NCBI GenBank assembly: GCA_963576565.1
Contig: OY755038.1
Coordinates: forward strand, 207,735,013 to 207,799,012
Origin: Aspidapion aeneum
Taxonomy: Eukaryota; Arthropoda; Insecta; Coleoptera; Brentidae
Length of the DNA: 64,000 bases
Direction: 5' to 3'
A program made the translations under genes and the position numbers. This document shows positions 43,201 to 51,100 of the stretch, in pieces (position 1 is the stretch's first letter; the number at the start of each line of letters is the position of its first letter). Under the pieces are notes generated by a model. That model made no database searches. It was not told where the DNA came from and worked only from the letters and a program-made list of their open reading frames with translations.

Positions 43201-44649
43201 ATAAGAATTTAAATAGTGAAAAATGCATTTTGGTAATTTTTACCATTTTTGAGATACAAATCTTTTTGAAAAAATTGCATTGGTGTTCATAATTTTATTA
43301 TTTAGGTGATTCTTTTTTAATATTTTTAAAGATTTTTTTATTTAGCTAGTATAAAATAGAATTGAATTTTTCAGATTACACCATATACTTTTTAGGTAGG
43401 TACCTGGTGTGTACAAAAAGAAAAATAAATCAGTGCTTCCATTTTAAAAATATTTGTATGAACCTAATGGCCACAAGCACCATGCTTAAAAGTTTGGTGC
43501 TTGAGGCCATAAGGGTGTGGGATATAATTTAAAAATATTTTTGGTTATTGTATCTGTCTGGCTGTTTTTTGCTTTCTATAACATCACTGTCTGCATTGAA
43601 AAATTTAACTATATTCCATATTCTTTTTGTAACCATAACGAAATAAAAAAATTGGATTTCTAGGTATACCAAAAAACAGTACACAGATATTTTGACTAAA
43701 TTTCCTCAACGCAAGAATAATAACGACTGTAACTTATGGTGACTAAACTAGTTTACCATCAAGATTTAAGTTGAAGTTGCCTTCAACAAGAAAATTAAAT
43801 GCAAGAAACCGAATACTCTTCCAGTTGTTCCACTATGTTTTTTAGGTACACTAATATGCTTAACGAACTTCGCGGGAATATTGCTCCTAAATCTGCTCAA
43901 ATCAAGATTTTCCTTGTGAATTTCATCCAAAAAAACCCCAATTTTTCACCAGTTTATTTGGCATGTAGTCGATTAATTCCTATTTTTCATCCTAAAATGG
44001 TCGAATAATACCAGTTTTCGACCGCCAACAAACCAGTTGTTTGAACCACCAAAACCTATGTTTTGTCTGGTCGAAAAACTAGAGATTTTTGGACAGAAGG
44101 AGGGAAGGCTGTCATTTTAATTGTCTGGAACTGTTAGATTAAAGCAAAAAAATCTAAATTAATTATTTTTGAATTCTTAACTCATCAAAGAATGGAAATT
44201 AGCCGCTCATATTACCAAATGATGTAAAATGTTCGAGATTTCGGGCTCTTAAGTTGAACTTTCCACTAACTGGATGACAATTGGGCAGTTTACCCTACAC
44301 CCCTTGGGTTAGCTATTCACTGCTTGCACCTCACCTTATCAATGTGGAGTTAATTGTAAATTTTTGTCAATGTAAAGTGTTCACATTAACAAAAGGTTAC
44401 AGATGGAACATTGAAACATTTTACACATGTAATTTCTCTAGCACAAAGAAGTAAATCTTGTGTGTGCTATAAAATGATATACCTATACCTACAGTAAGAT
44501 TAATTATAAACTACCTGCAAGGCTTCTTGAGTAATAGCACAACACTTCCATAAAAAGGCCAATTCAGCATCTTTGTCTTTCTGCTCTGGCTTCTTCTTGA
44601 CTCTTACCAGCTCGTCTCTCCTGGGAATAGTACCACCATCACAACCCAT
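28086..44649 (-). CDS. RTF2: RTF2 (replication termination factor 2), complete, 6 exons
   Basis: Exons on the minus strand: 44649-44515, 37436-37220, 32303-32151, 31792-31665, 30992-30857, 28249-28086. They total 933 bases, 310 residues plus TAG, close to the roughly 306 of human RTF2. The start MGCDGGTIPRRDELVRVKKK is the diagnostic N-terminus; LYNKMSLIEALLD, CPVLGLEMSGKHRF and CGCVFSERAYKE...CHKC form the RING/U-box-like core; the end TNVYKSLFTSHES...RAHWITYNPFYN is the conserved tail. All six splice phases agree. Known role: nuclear protein at stalled replication forks, removed through DDI1/2 and the proteasome in human cells and needed for fork arrest at RTS1 in fission yeast. Introns are 0.5 to 7 kb. 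Confidence 0.93.
28475..30810. repeat. Long interspersed repeat, copy 2 (interrupted)
   Basis: It has the same segment order as 17930-19300: fold-back block with AAAGCCAAGTTC, TAGTAAAATATGCAGAATAT, then CATAACTTTACATGTATA and AAGATGGTACAGCAGTTG. A 1.6-kb element splits it. It lies inside the last RTF2 intron. Confidence 0.7.
28931..30529. mobile_element. 1.6-kb TA-flanked element with CCCAAG ends, inside the long repeat
   Basis: It interrupts the long repeat between ...GATCATA and GTTCCTATCAGCC, which are adjacent-type sequences in the other copy. Ends CCCAAGCAGCG and (reversed) CCCAAGAAACA, TA on both sides. The interior is rich in CGACGT/GACGTC words, unlike its neighbours. No transposase is recognised. 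Confidence 0.65.
30857..30992 (-). CDS. RTF2: RTF2 exon 5
   Basis: Acceptor attacag|GCAACAACT, donor TCAACAG|gtgagt. It encodes PGFSKGIKRSLAKIEDPMNK and a variable linker. The donor leads into a 2.6-kb intron made almost wholly of repeats, before the last exon. Confidence 0.88.
31341..31600. mobile_element. 0.26-kb fold-back MITE
   Basis: CATGTGAAGACCACGGGCAA and AGAAGGCGCTATGTCAA are inverted at the right end (TTGACATAGCGCCTTCT, GGTCTTCATATG). It lies in the RTF2 intron between exons 4 and 5; the exon-4 reading frame accidentally runs into it. Confidence 0.8.
31665..31792 (-). CDS. RTF2: RTF2 exon 4
   Basis: Acceptor ttttaag|GCAACG, donor GAGAG|gtaagt. It encodes NEEDLNLMKERMVARQLKNK followed by a lysine-rich, probably disordered stretch. 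Phase 1 in, phase 0 out. Confidence 0.9.
32151..32303 (-). CDS. RTF2: RTF2 exon 3
   Basis: Acceptor attttttag-type upstream of TATTGGG, donor AATG|gtgagt. It encodes LGLEMSGKHRFVAVWNCGCV, FSERAYKEIGTKNCHKC and DQDVVILNG, the most conserved block of the family. Confidence 0.93.
32346..32500. repeat. Interspersed repeat shared with 63200-63350
   Basis: The reverse complement of this stretch (GAAATGTTTAGCGTCAT, ACCATTCGTCTG, GTGCACACTAAAT) matches the sequence near the right end of the window. Type unknown. Confidence 0.6.
32966..34859 (+). mobile_element. P-element-like (THAP) DNA transposon
   Basis: An 8-base TSD GTCTCATC lies at 32958-32965 and 34860-34867. The TIRs are CGCAGCC(C/A)ACGA..ACCGGCC..GGCGCG, imperfect over about 35 bases, with ATCACGTGACCG just inside both ends. 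It carries a degenerate THAP transposase. It sits in RTF2 intron 2 on the opposite strand. Eight-base duplication and THAP domain both fit the P superfamily. Confidence 0.86.
33177..34221 (+). pseudogene. Degenerate P-type transposase (THAP plus DDE-region fragment)
   Basis: The first frame begins MPRTCSVVGCRSNYKTETEY and has VCIKHF, the C-x4-C...C-x2-H zinc module of THAP DNA-binding domains (about 75 residues). The frame stops at 33400. Later pieces in other frames include RRYCGYTLMLASSLFIQSSS and LVVNLHIDEYIL, resembling the P transposase segment before its first catalytic Asp. Several stops and frameshifts separate the pieces, so no active enzyme can be made. Confidence 0.82.
34868..36600 (-). 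other. RTF2 intron 2, no recognised feature
   Basis: AT-rich sequence with only short incoherent ORFs and no tandem arrays or inverted ends that I can support. Confidence 0.5.
36600..37060. mobile_element. Fold-back element with TTTTGCACACG repeats
   Basis: The left part repeats TTTTGC(A/G)CACG about four times (36620-36710); the right part has GTTTGAAAACCTCTTTGCAC inverted as GTGCAAAGAGTCGTTTTCAA (36950-37055). It ends about 160 bases short of RTF2 exon 2. Confidence 0.55.
37220..37436 (-). CDS. RTF2: RTF2 exon 2
   Basis: Acceptor atcaatag|GAACC, donor CCAG|gtaagg. It encodes EPIVTCHHGKLYNKMSLIEA to ARVCAYICP, with the RING-like Cys/His set and IKSLKDVKDLKLTKNPEY. Phase 0 in, phase 1 out. 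Confidence 0.93.
37610..37985 (+). pseudogene. Tc1/mariner transposase fragment
   Basis: The frame reads KQGTGLTKIITLQKDQQLIE, then NPCEARIASNFPGS; after a shift the next frame gives FTDEKIFQSHSDQ, the first catalytic Asp of Tc1-type DDE transposases. It is truncated at 37985 by the TGTGAGCT-ended repeat. Positioned just upstream of RTF2 exon 2 in intron 1. Confidence 0.78.
37985..38436. mobile_element. Truncated second copy of the 14150-14915 repeat
   Basis: It begins with the same AATACTCTGCCAATATATGG and contains three of the roughly 115-base units, but stops at GTGTTCGGTGG, before the CAGA run present in the other copy. Confidence 0.8.
38860..39094 (-). pseudogene. Tc1/mariner transposase N-terminal HTH fragment
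   Basis: The minus frame reads DAGWLVRRVAAQYRWNKSTI and VRIKRKNEKEGNVWRKQ, a mariner/Tc1-type helix-turn-helix. Its C-terminal words overlap the start of the plus-strand fragment at 37610, so these are two opposite pieces of related transposases. Confidence 0.75.
39405..40830. mobile_element. Region with about ten CAGGTAACTGA motifs flanking a minisatellite
   Basis: CAGG(T/A)(T/A)ACTGA-type motifs occur near 39407, 39430, 39562, 39582, 40328(-), 40350(-), 40370, 40387, 40532 and 40814. Between them lies a minisatellite block. Clustered subterminal motifs suggest a DNA transposon, but I cannot fix its ends. Confidence 0.5.
39715..40260 (+). repeat. Minisatellite, about 115-125 bp unit, 4-5 copies
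   Basis: The unit contains ACCAAATTTCATCCAAATCG, GATAATGGGAAGTGTGTCAA and GGGGGTGGGGGTAGG. The same unit forms the arms of the large fold-back at 53367-56789. Confidence 0.85.
41037..41697 (-). pseudogene. Non-LTR reverse transcriptase C-terminal fragment (CR1/L2-like)
   Basis: Minus-strand frames give FAADSLEILTMTLHDTL (a decayed YADD box), KYMIVGRELI, VEKIKYLGV, then ILPHFNYCSTILFLLNKNKI and RLQKLQNHAMCIILKK. The order and the HFNYCS...LQKLQNHAxR motif fit CR1/L2-type LINEs. Frameshifts separate the parts. Confidence 0.78.
42274..44301. mobile_element. 2.0-kb TIR element with GGTGTAGGGTAAA ends
   Basis: GGTGTAGGGTAAA at the left is inverted at the right (TTTACCCTACACC), and both ends continue with a CAATTGTC(G/A)TCCA word. 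The interior repeats GGACGAA/TTCGACCAC words in both directions. No transposase is recognised and no TSD is evident. It lies in RTF2 intron 1 close to exon 1. Confidence 0.68.
44515..44649 (-). CDS. RTF2: RTF2 exon 1
   Basis: The ATG lies in caacaATGGG. The exon encodes 45 residues, MGCDGGTIPRRDE... to CCAITQEALQ, with donor CAG|gtagtt. The start is fixed by the invariant MGCDGGTIP motif. Confidence 0.93.
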
Positions 44650-45438
44650 TGTTGGCCTGGATCAATAAATAAAATCTTATTATTGACTTAAATCCTGGCT
44701 TAAATCATATCTGTATGCTAATCAATCTAGATATGGATTCCTCAGCTCAAACTAAACACTACTTTTGCTACATCCAGACCTGACCTTGCAAAGTCCAGGA
44801 ATGGTAATTTACTTCAGTAATGATTCAGAAAGATGAGAGACACTCAAGCTGTTCTTCATACCCAGATTATAAGGTAACATGCAGCTTAATATTGCAAAAT
44901 ATTTTTTCCACCTTTTTAAGTAAACATTTATAAATTTTATACCTTGCCTTTTTTAGAATAGATACAAAAATTATGAAATGAACTGTGCAGCTACAACAAA
45001 ATTGGTTTAGCCCCTCTAAATAACTAGAATATTCTTCGCTGTACTTACAAACAGACTTTTTGCGAACAAAATAGAAAAAATACACTTCTCAATTAAAAAA
45101 ACAAATTATTGTCACAGATTAGGTAAATATGATTATTGTTTTCTTTTCACTTTTTCCAGCTGATACACTGACGTCACAAAAGCAAAATTGACGTAACCAA
45201 CGAAATAAATTTTTGGTTTTCTCAGCACACGTGATCATTTTTGAAGATTTGAGCATGGAACCACGTGACATTAAACCTTTATTCGATCGCGTGGTTATTT
45301 TGATTTTTTTTATTTTGTTCACATGATACAAGTTTGTTTTAAATTTTTGCAAAAACTGTTTTGTTGATGTTTTTTGTTTTTATTTGTGCAATATTCACGT
45401 GGTTGCAGCGGGTGTAGGAAAGTTAAGGAAAACAGGCG
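44650..45438. promoter_or_regulatory. Candidate bidirectional promoter between RTF2 and gene 3
   Basis: Between the RTF2 ATG and the first likely exon of gene 3 lie one CRE (TGACGTCA, 45169-45176) and three CACGTG E-boxes (45228-45233, 45262-45267, 45396-45401). No TATA box is positioned for either gene. The divergent arrangement is inferred from the two coding regions; the start sites are unknown. Confidence 0.5.
45390..45438 (+). other. Possible 5'UTR exon end of gene 3
   Basis: A strong donor GGCG|gtaaga follows the last E-box. No ATG upstream of it gives a frame that joins to the first coding exon, so it would be untranslated. Speculative. Confidence 0.3.
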
Positions 45439-45524
45439 GTAAGAAAAACAAGAAAAGCCAAGTAAACCTAAATACTAAAAAAGTTGGTACTTGTAGGGTT
45501 TAATTTGTAATTCATTCTAGAATA

Positions 45525-46388
45525 ACCACCTTCCCCCAGCTTCTACCACCAAAAAACAACTACTACCACATTCGCCCAGCTTCTACCACTAACAAATCTA
45601 CTACTACTTCCCTCTAGATTCTACCATCAACAAACCAACTACTGCCACATTCCTCTAGTGTCTGCCAGCAAAAAACCAATTACTACCACTGTCCCCTTGC
45701 TTCTACCACCAAAAACCAACTACTACCACCTCCCCCTAGATTCTACCATCTAAAAACTAACCACTAGTACTTTACCATAGCTTCTACCAGAAAAAGACCA
45801 ACTACTAACTCATCCCCTAGATTCTACCACTGAAAAACCAACTACTACCTCTTTCCCTTAGCTTCTACCATCAAAAATGCAACTACTACCACCTCCCCCT
45901 ATATTCTACCACCAAAAAACCAACTACTACCACCTTCCCCTAGCTTGTACCAGCAAAAAACCAACTATTACCACATTTCCCTAGCTTCTTCCTGCAAAAA
46001 CCAACTACCATCACCTTCCCCTAGCTTGTACTGCCAAAAAAACAACTACCACCACCTTCCCCTAGCTTCTGCAACTGAGAAACCAACTACTACCACCTTG
46101 CTCTAGCCTCTATCACTAAAAATCAACTACTACCAACTCCCCATAGATTTTACCACCAAAAAATCAACTACTACCACATTACCCTAGCTTCTACCAGCAA
46201 AAAACCAACTACTACCACCTTCCCCCAATTTGTATCACCAAAAAATCAACTACTACTACATTCTCCCCTAGTTTTACCTACAAAAAAAACAACTACCACC
46301 CTCCCTAGCTTTTACCACTAAAACATCAACTACAACCACCTTCCCCTAGATTCTACCACCAAAAAACCAACTGCTTCCACCTCCCTAG
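45525..46388 (+). repeat. Minisatellite, about 40-bp unit, left half of a palindrome (about 21 copies)
   Basis: Unit of the type CTTCTACCACCAAAAAACC followed by AACTACTACCACCTTCCCCT. Copies vary by point changes. It is pyrimidine/A-rich on the plus strand. Confidence 0.9.
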
Positions 46389-47435
46389 CTGGTGGTACAA
46401 GCTAGGGAAGGTGATAGTAGTTGGTTTTTTGCTGGTAGAAGCTAAGGGAAGGTGGTATTAGTTGGTTTTTTGCAGGAAGATGCTAGGGGAATGTGGTAGT
46501 AGTTGATTTTTTGGTGGTAGAATCAAGGGGGAGGTGTCAGTAGTTGATTTTTTAGTGGTGGAAGCTAGGGGAAGGTGGTAGTAGTTCATTTTTTGCTGGT
46601 AGAAGGTAGGAGAATGTGATAGTTGTTGGTTTTTTGCTGGTAGAAGCTAGGGGAAGGTGGTAGTAGTTGGTTTTTTGCTGGTAGAAGCTAAGGGAATGTG
46701 GTAGTAGTTGGTTTTTTTTTGCTGGTATAAGCTAGGGGAAAGTGGTAGTAGTTGTTTATGGAACAGAAGCCAGGGGAAGGTGGTAGTAGTTGGTGTTTTT
46801 TTGTGGTAGAAGCTAGTGGAAGGTGGTACTAGTTGCTTTTTTGATTGTAGAAGCTAGGGGGAGATGGTAGTAGTTGGTGTTTTGGTGGTAGAATATAGGG
46901 GGAGGTGGTAGTAGTTGATTTTTTGCTGGTAGAAGCTTGGAGAATGTGGTAGTAGTTGGTTTTTGCTGGAAGAAGCTAAGGGAATGTGGTAGTAGTTGGT
47001 TTTGTGCTGGAGGAAGCTAGGGGAATGTGGTAGTAGTTGGTTGTTTGTTGGTAGAATATAGGAGGAGGTGGTAGTAGTTGAGTTTTTAGTGGTAGAAGCT
47101 AAGGGAAGGAAGTAGTAGTTGGTTTTTTTGCTGGTAGAGACTAGGGAAAAGTTGTTATAGTTAGTTTTTTACTGGTACAAGCTAGGGGAAGGTGGTAGTA
47201 GTTAGTTTTTTGGCAACAGAAGCTAGTGCTAGTTAGTGTTTTGGTGGTAGAATATAGGGGAAGTTGGTAGTAGTTTGTTTTTTAGTGGTTGAGGCTAGAG
47301 GAAGATGGTAGTAGTTGGTTTTTTGGGTTGCAGAAGCTAGGGGAAGGTGGTAGTAGTTGTTTTTTAGAATCTAGGGGGAGGTTTTTTAGTGGTTGAGGCT
47401 AGGGGAAGGTCATAGTAGTAGGTTTTTTGGTGAAA
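46389..47435 (-). repeat. Same minisatellite in reverse orientation (about 26 copies)
   Basis: From about 46389 the units appear as GCTAGGGGAAGGTGGTAGTA followed by GTTGGTTTTTTGCTGGTAGAA-type sequence, the exact complement of the left half. The turn-around is at CTCCCTAGCTGGTGGTACAA. It lies in the first intron of gene 3. Confidence 0.9.
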
Positions 47436-47975
47436 AAATGTATTTTGATCATAGAAAAATAAAATGCTTTTCGAATCTGTAAAGTCTTCAATAAAATCTA
47501 GTTTCAAAAGAAAAAATGTAACTTAGTTTGTTGATATACTACATTTCTTACTCTGCTGATTTAGTGTAAAAATATTTAGGGTTATCATATTTTCCAACAT
47601 TGCCACACCCCAATTAAGATAAATGTTCGATTTTTTTAAATACATAGGTATACTGCTAATACATAAGTGTGATTTTTTAAAAATTACACTAGTTTATTTT
47701 ATTTATATTATATTTTCTATGATTAGATTTGGAATAAAGTGCCTATTTTTAATAAATAATATCAAATTCTTGATGTCTATTTGCCACACTGTTTGAGATT
47801 ATTGCATATTACCACTGAAGGTACAGTGATTTGGTTGTAAATTTATTAGAAATATTACAAAAAAAATCTATTTAAAAATAGTGCTAATTAAGAGATGTTT
47901 AATAAAAATAGTTTAATAGTGTTATTACTACTGTGTCTTTACTGGGCCATAATAATTATAATATTTAATTTTTAG

Positions 47976-48154
47976 AATATGAATTGGGAATAAAAAGAAA
48001 GCTTGTTGCCATGATGATGTCAGATTGTTTGTTGTTACAAGATGAGCTGGACTATGAACCTGATGACGAAACCAGTCCCTGTGAACCCACTAATGACAAT
48101 CCTCATAACATAAGCAAGACTCATGTTGTTACCATTAAGAAAGACCATAACAGA
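47976..48154 (+). CDS. Gene 3 first visible coding exon
   Basis: Acceptor aatttttag|AATATGAATTGG, donor AACAGA|gtaagt. The frame contains three consecutive ATG codons from 48011, giving MMMSDCLLLQDELDYEPDDE. An out-of-frame ATG (47979) opens a four-codon uORF if the exon begins untranslated. Alternatively translation starts upstream and reads YELGIKRKLVA first. Confidence 0.7.
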
Positions 48155-51100
48155 GTAAGTATAACTTTAATTTAACTCCATTAAATTATACATCTTTCAG
48201 TATACATTTTTTATCATGCTAGTAATTTTTTTGCTTAGTTTTTGAGAAACTGATATAAAACAAATTTATGCCTTATAATAGAAAAAGCATTTTAGCAACC
48301 TAGTCTTTTTTTTTTTTGGTCGCAAGATTCGTGAGAGGCGCCCTTGTGACTTAGCACACATGATGACCTTTTTCTTTTTTTTTTGTTTTTTTTTTTGTTT
48401 GGTCGCAAGATTTGTGAGAGGCGCTTTTTTGACCTTTTTGTTTTTTTTTGCCACAAGATTTTTCATCAGTTTTCAGAGGCGCCCTTTTTAGCTGTCGCCC
48501 GCCCCGCCCTTTCGGGCACGCTACGCCGCTGGCACAAAGATTGTGAAACTTTAAGACTGGGCACAATTTGCTGGATCGATGTCATGCAGATAAAGCATTA
48601 AAACCTTTACAATGCCTTGATATGGGCGGTATTATTATTTAGTCGGTTTAGAACGTTTTTCTACATTGTCCGACGCCTATTCTCCACCTCCTTCGATCCT
48701 GACAATCATCTTCTGTCAGATTTTTTTGACTCATTGATCTTTGGATTGACTGTTGCCATTCTAGTTTAGGACGCCCTTTTTTTTTCGCCCTATTGGTTGC
48801 CATTCTAGGACCTGCTTTGGTAATCTTTCGTCGTTCATCCGTTGTACATGGCCGTACCATATCAGTTGTCTTTTAGTGATGTCATTCCTTCGATTCCCAT
48901 TCTTTCTTTTATGATCTCATTTCTTATGTGATCTGTTCTAGATATTCTCATTGATCTTCTTATTGCATCCATTTCGACACTTTCCATTTTTGTTTTGTAT
49001 TTTTCTGTTATGCGACAAGTCTCTATTCTATACAACATTGTGCTTTTCACCATTGTTTCATATATGTTAAATTTTACATTCTTTTGCTCCATAAAATACT
49101 GTTAAGACATCCAATAACCTTTTTTGCGTTTACTATTCTTTTTTCCAGTTCTTTTCAATCTGTTCCTGTCTTATCAAATGACACCCAGGTCTACATACTC
49201 ATTGCATGGAGATATTACTTGTCCATTGTCTAGTTCTAACTCACTGGATTCGTTTCCAATACATAAGTACTGTGTATTGTCCATGTTCACTGTTAATCCC
49301 CACTTTTTTTATTCTTCCATTAACTTTCTCATCATATACTCCATATCTTCTTTATCATTAGCTACACTTACTTGGTTGTGCAAACTGTAGTGTGTATATG
49401 GTAAATCGGTCGTTAAGTTGTATTCCCATGCCGTGCACTTTACGTTTCCAGTTTTTTGCGACATATACACTATACTGTCCATAATTTTTCTATTTTAAAA
49501 AGAGTTGGAGAGATACAATAACACCCCTGTCTTAAGCCTTTTGATACGAGGAATTCTTTTGAAAGTCGATTTCCAATTTTAATTTTAGATTTTGACCCTT
49601 TGTATAGTTCTTTTATCGCTTTTATGTATGTATGATGGATATTAGTGTGCTCTAACACTGTCCATAGTTTTTCTACTAGAACGGTATCATATGCTTTTTG
49701 TAGGTCCACAAAGGTAACATGAGTCTCTATATTTCTGGCGCTCCTTTTCTCAATTACTTGTTTAAGACAAAAAACATTATCACTACAAGATCTGCCTGCA
49801 CGAAACCCACTTTGCTCTTCTTCTTCTTGTTCATGAAAATCATTCTCTATTAGATCTCTAAGAATCCTACCGTACAATCTACTTAGAGTACTGGTTACTG
49901 AAATTCCTCTGTAATTGTTGCAATCCAGCTTGTTTCCTTTTTTATGTATTGAGGATATGAATGCAATTTTCCAATCATCAGGTACTGGATATGGGTGGTT
50001 CTTGACAATTATTTAAAAGTTGAGTTGTTAAGACACCAAGAAAAATAAATACCGATTCTTAGTTTTTTCGGAGAGTGCGGAAATAGAGTATATTTCCTAA
50101 CGAGTGCGGATATTGTCACTTCTCCTCGCGCGATTGCAGTTGGCCGACCGACACATAGCGGAGTCCGGCCAGCAATCATGTGCGGACAAGAAACTTTTCG
50201 CAAAAGTTAGGAACACTATGTTTTCTTCGAGCGTGCGAAATACATAATAAAAATACAAAAATTATAAAAAATCGTTTAACAAATTCATAGGCTTTGCATG
50301 CACACCACATTATGAAAACTTATGACTGGGCACTACTTGCCAGGTCGTTGTCCTGCAGATAAAGCATTAATTTTGGTGGTTCTTGACAATTTGGTATTTG
50401 ATAATTATATTGGCAATCGCCCATTTGCGATTTTAACACACGAAAAGGTGATCTCATGCTTTCAGACGTTGATTCTTTACGTCTAATTTGAGTTATCATA
50501 CCTTTGACAGTGGGAAAGAAGAATTAAAGAGATCAGTTGGATGACTTGGTCGAGTTAATACCCTGAGAGTTTCTCGTTCTTGTATTGAGACACCGCAGCC
50601 TGCATAGATGGAAGTTTTCCAAAAATTTATGTATGACTTCGGTAGTTCAGTGCTTAGAATGTTTGCCTAGAGAGCAAGAGATCCCGGGTTCGAGTCCCGG
50701 CCGAAGCAGAAAACTTTTTTCTTATTTTTCTTTCTTTAATTTCACTTGTTGTTTAACTATTTAAAGGTTGGGTTGTTAAGGACACCGAAAAAAATTATTG
50801 TTAACTTCCCTTTTTTAAAGTTTTTCGGAGAGTGCGAAAAATTAGTTCGGAAAGTGGCACTTTCAAAACTAAAATGCGTGCGACAAAGTGGCACTTTTAG
50901 AAGTGAAATGCGTGCGGAAAAGTGAGTTTTTAAATTCTTTTTAGAATGGACTAAGAAAAATCAACGACAGTTCTCTTGTATCTACACCGGTACTTGACAG
51001 CACCACAAAGAGTGACCTTATCAAAGAAGATCGACTTAACGATTTTCACAAAGTCAAGCCAGTCGAAGATGATCTTCGTTATATCAGTAAAACAGATGAT

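Noticed and set aside
45254..45310. ATG with MEPRDIKPLFDR as a start of gene 3
   Set aside because: The frame ends soon after, and no donor in it joins in phase to the exon at 47976.
45525..47435. CRISPR-like appearance of regularly spaced repeats
   Set aside because: Units are contiguous 40-bp minisatellite copies without unique spacers, turn around into inverted orientation, and the genome is eukaryotic.
48266..48601. Lysine-rich ORFs on both strands
   Set aside because: They come from A/T runs and the truncated hAT-like element.
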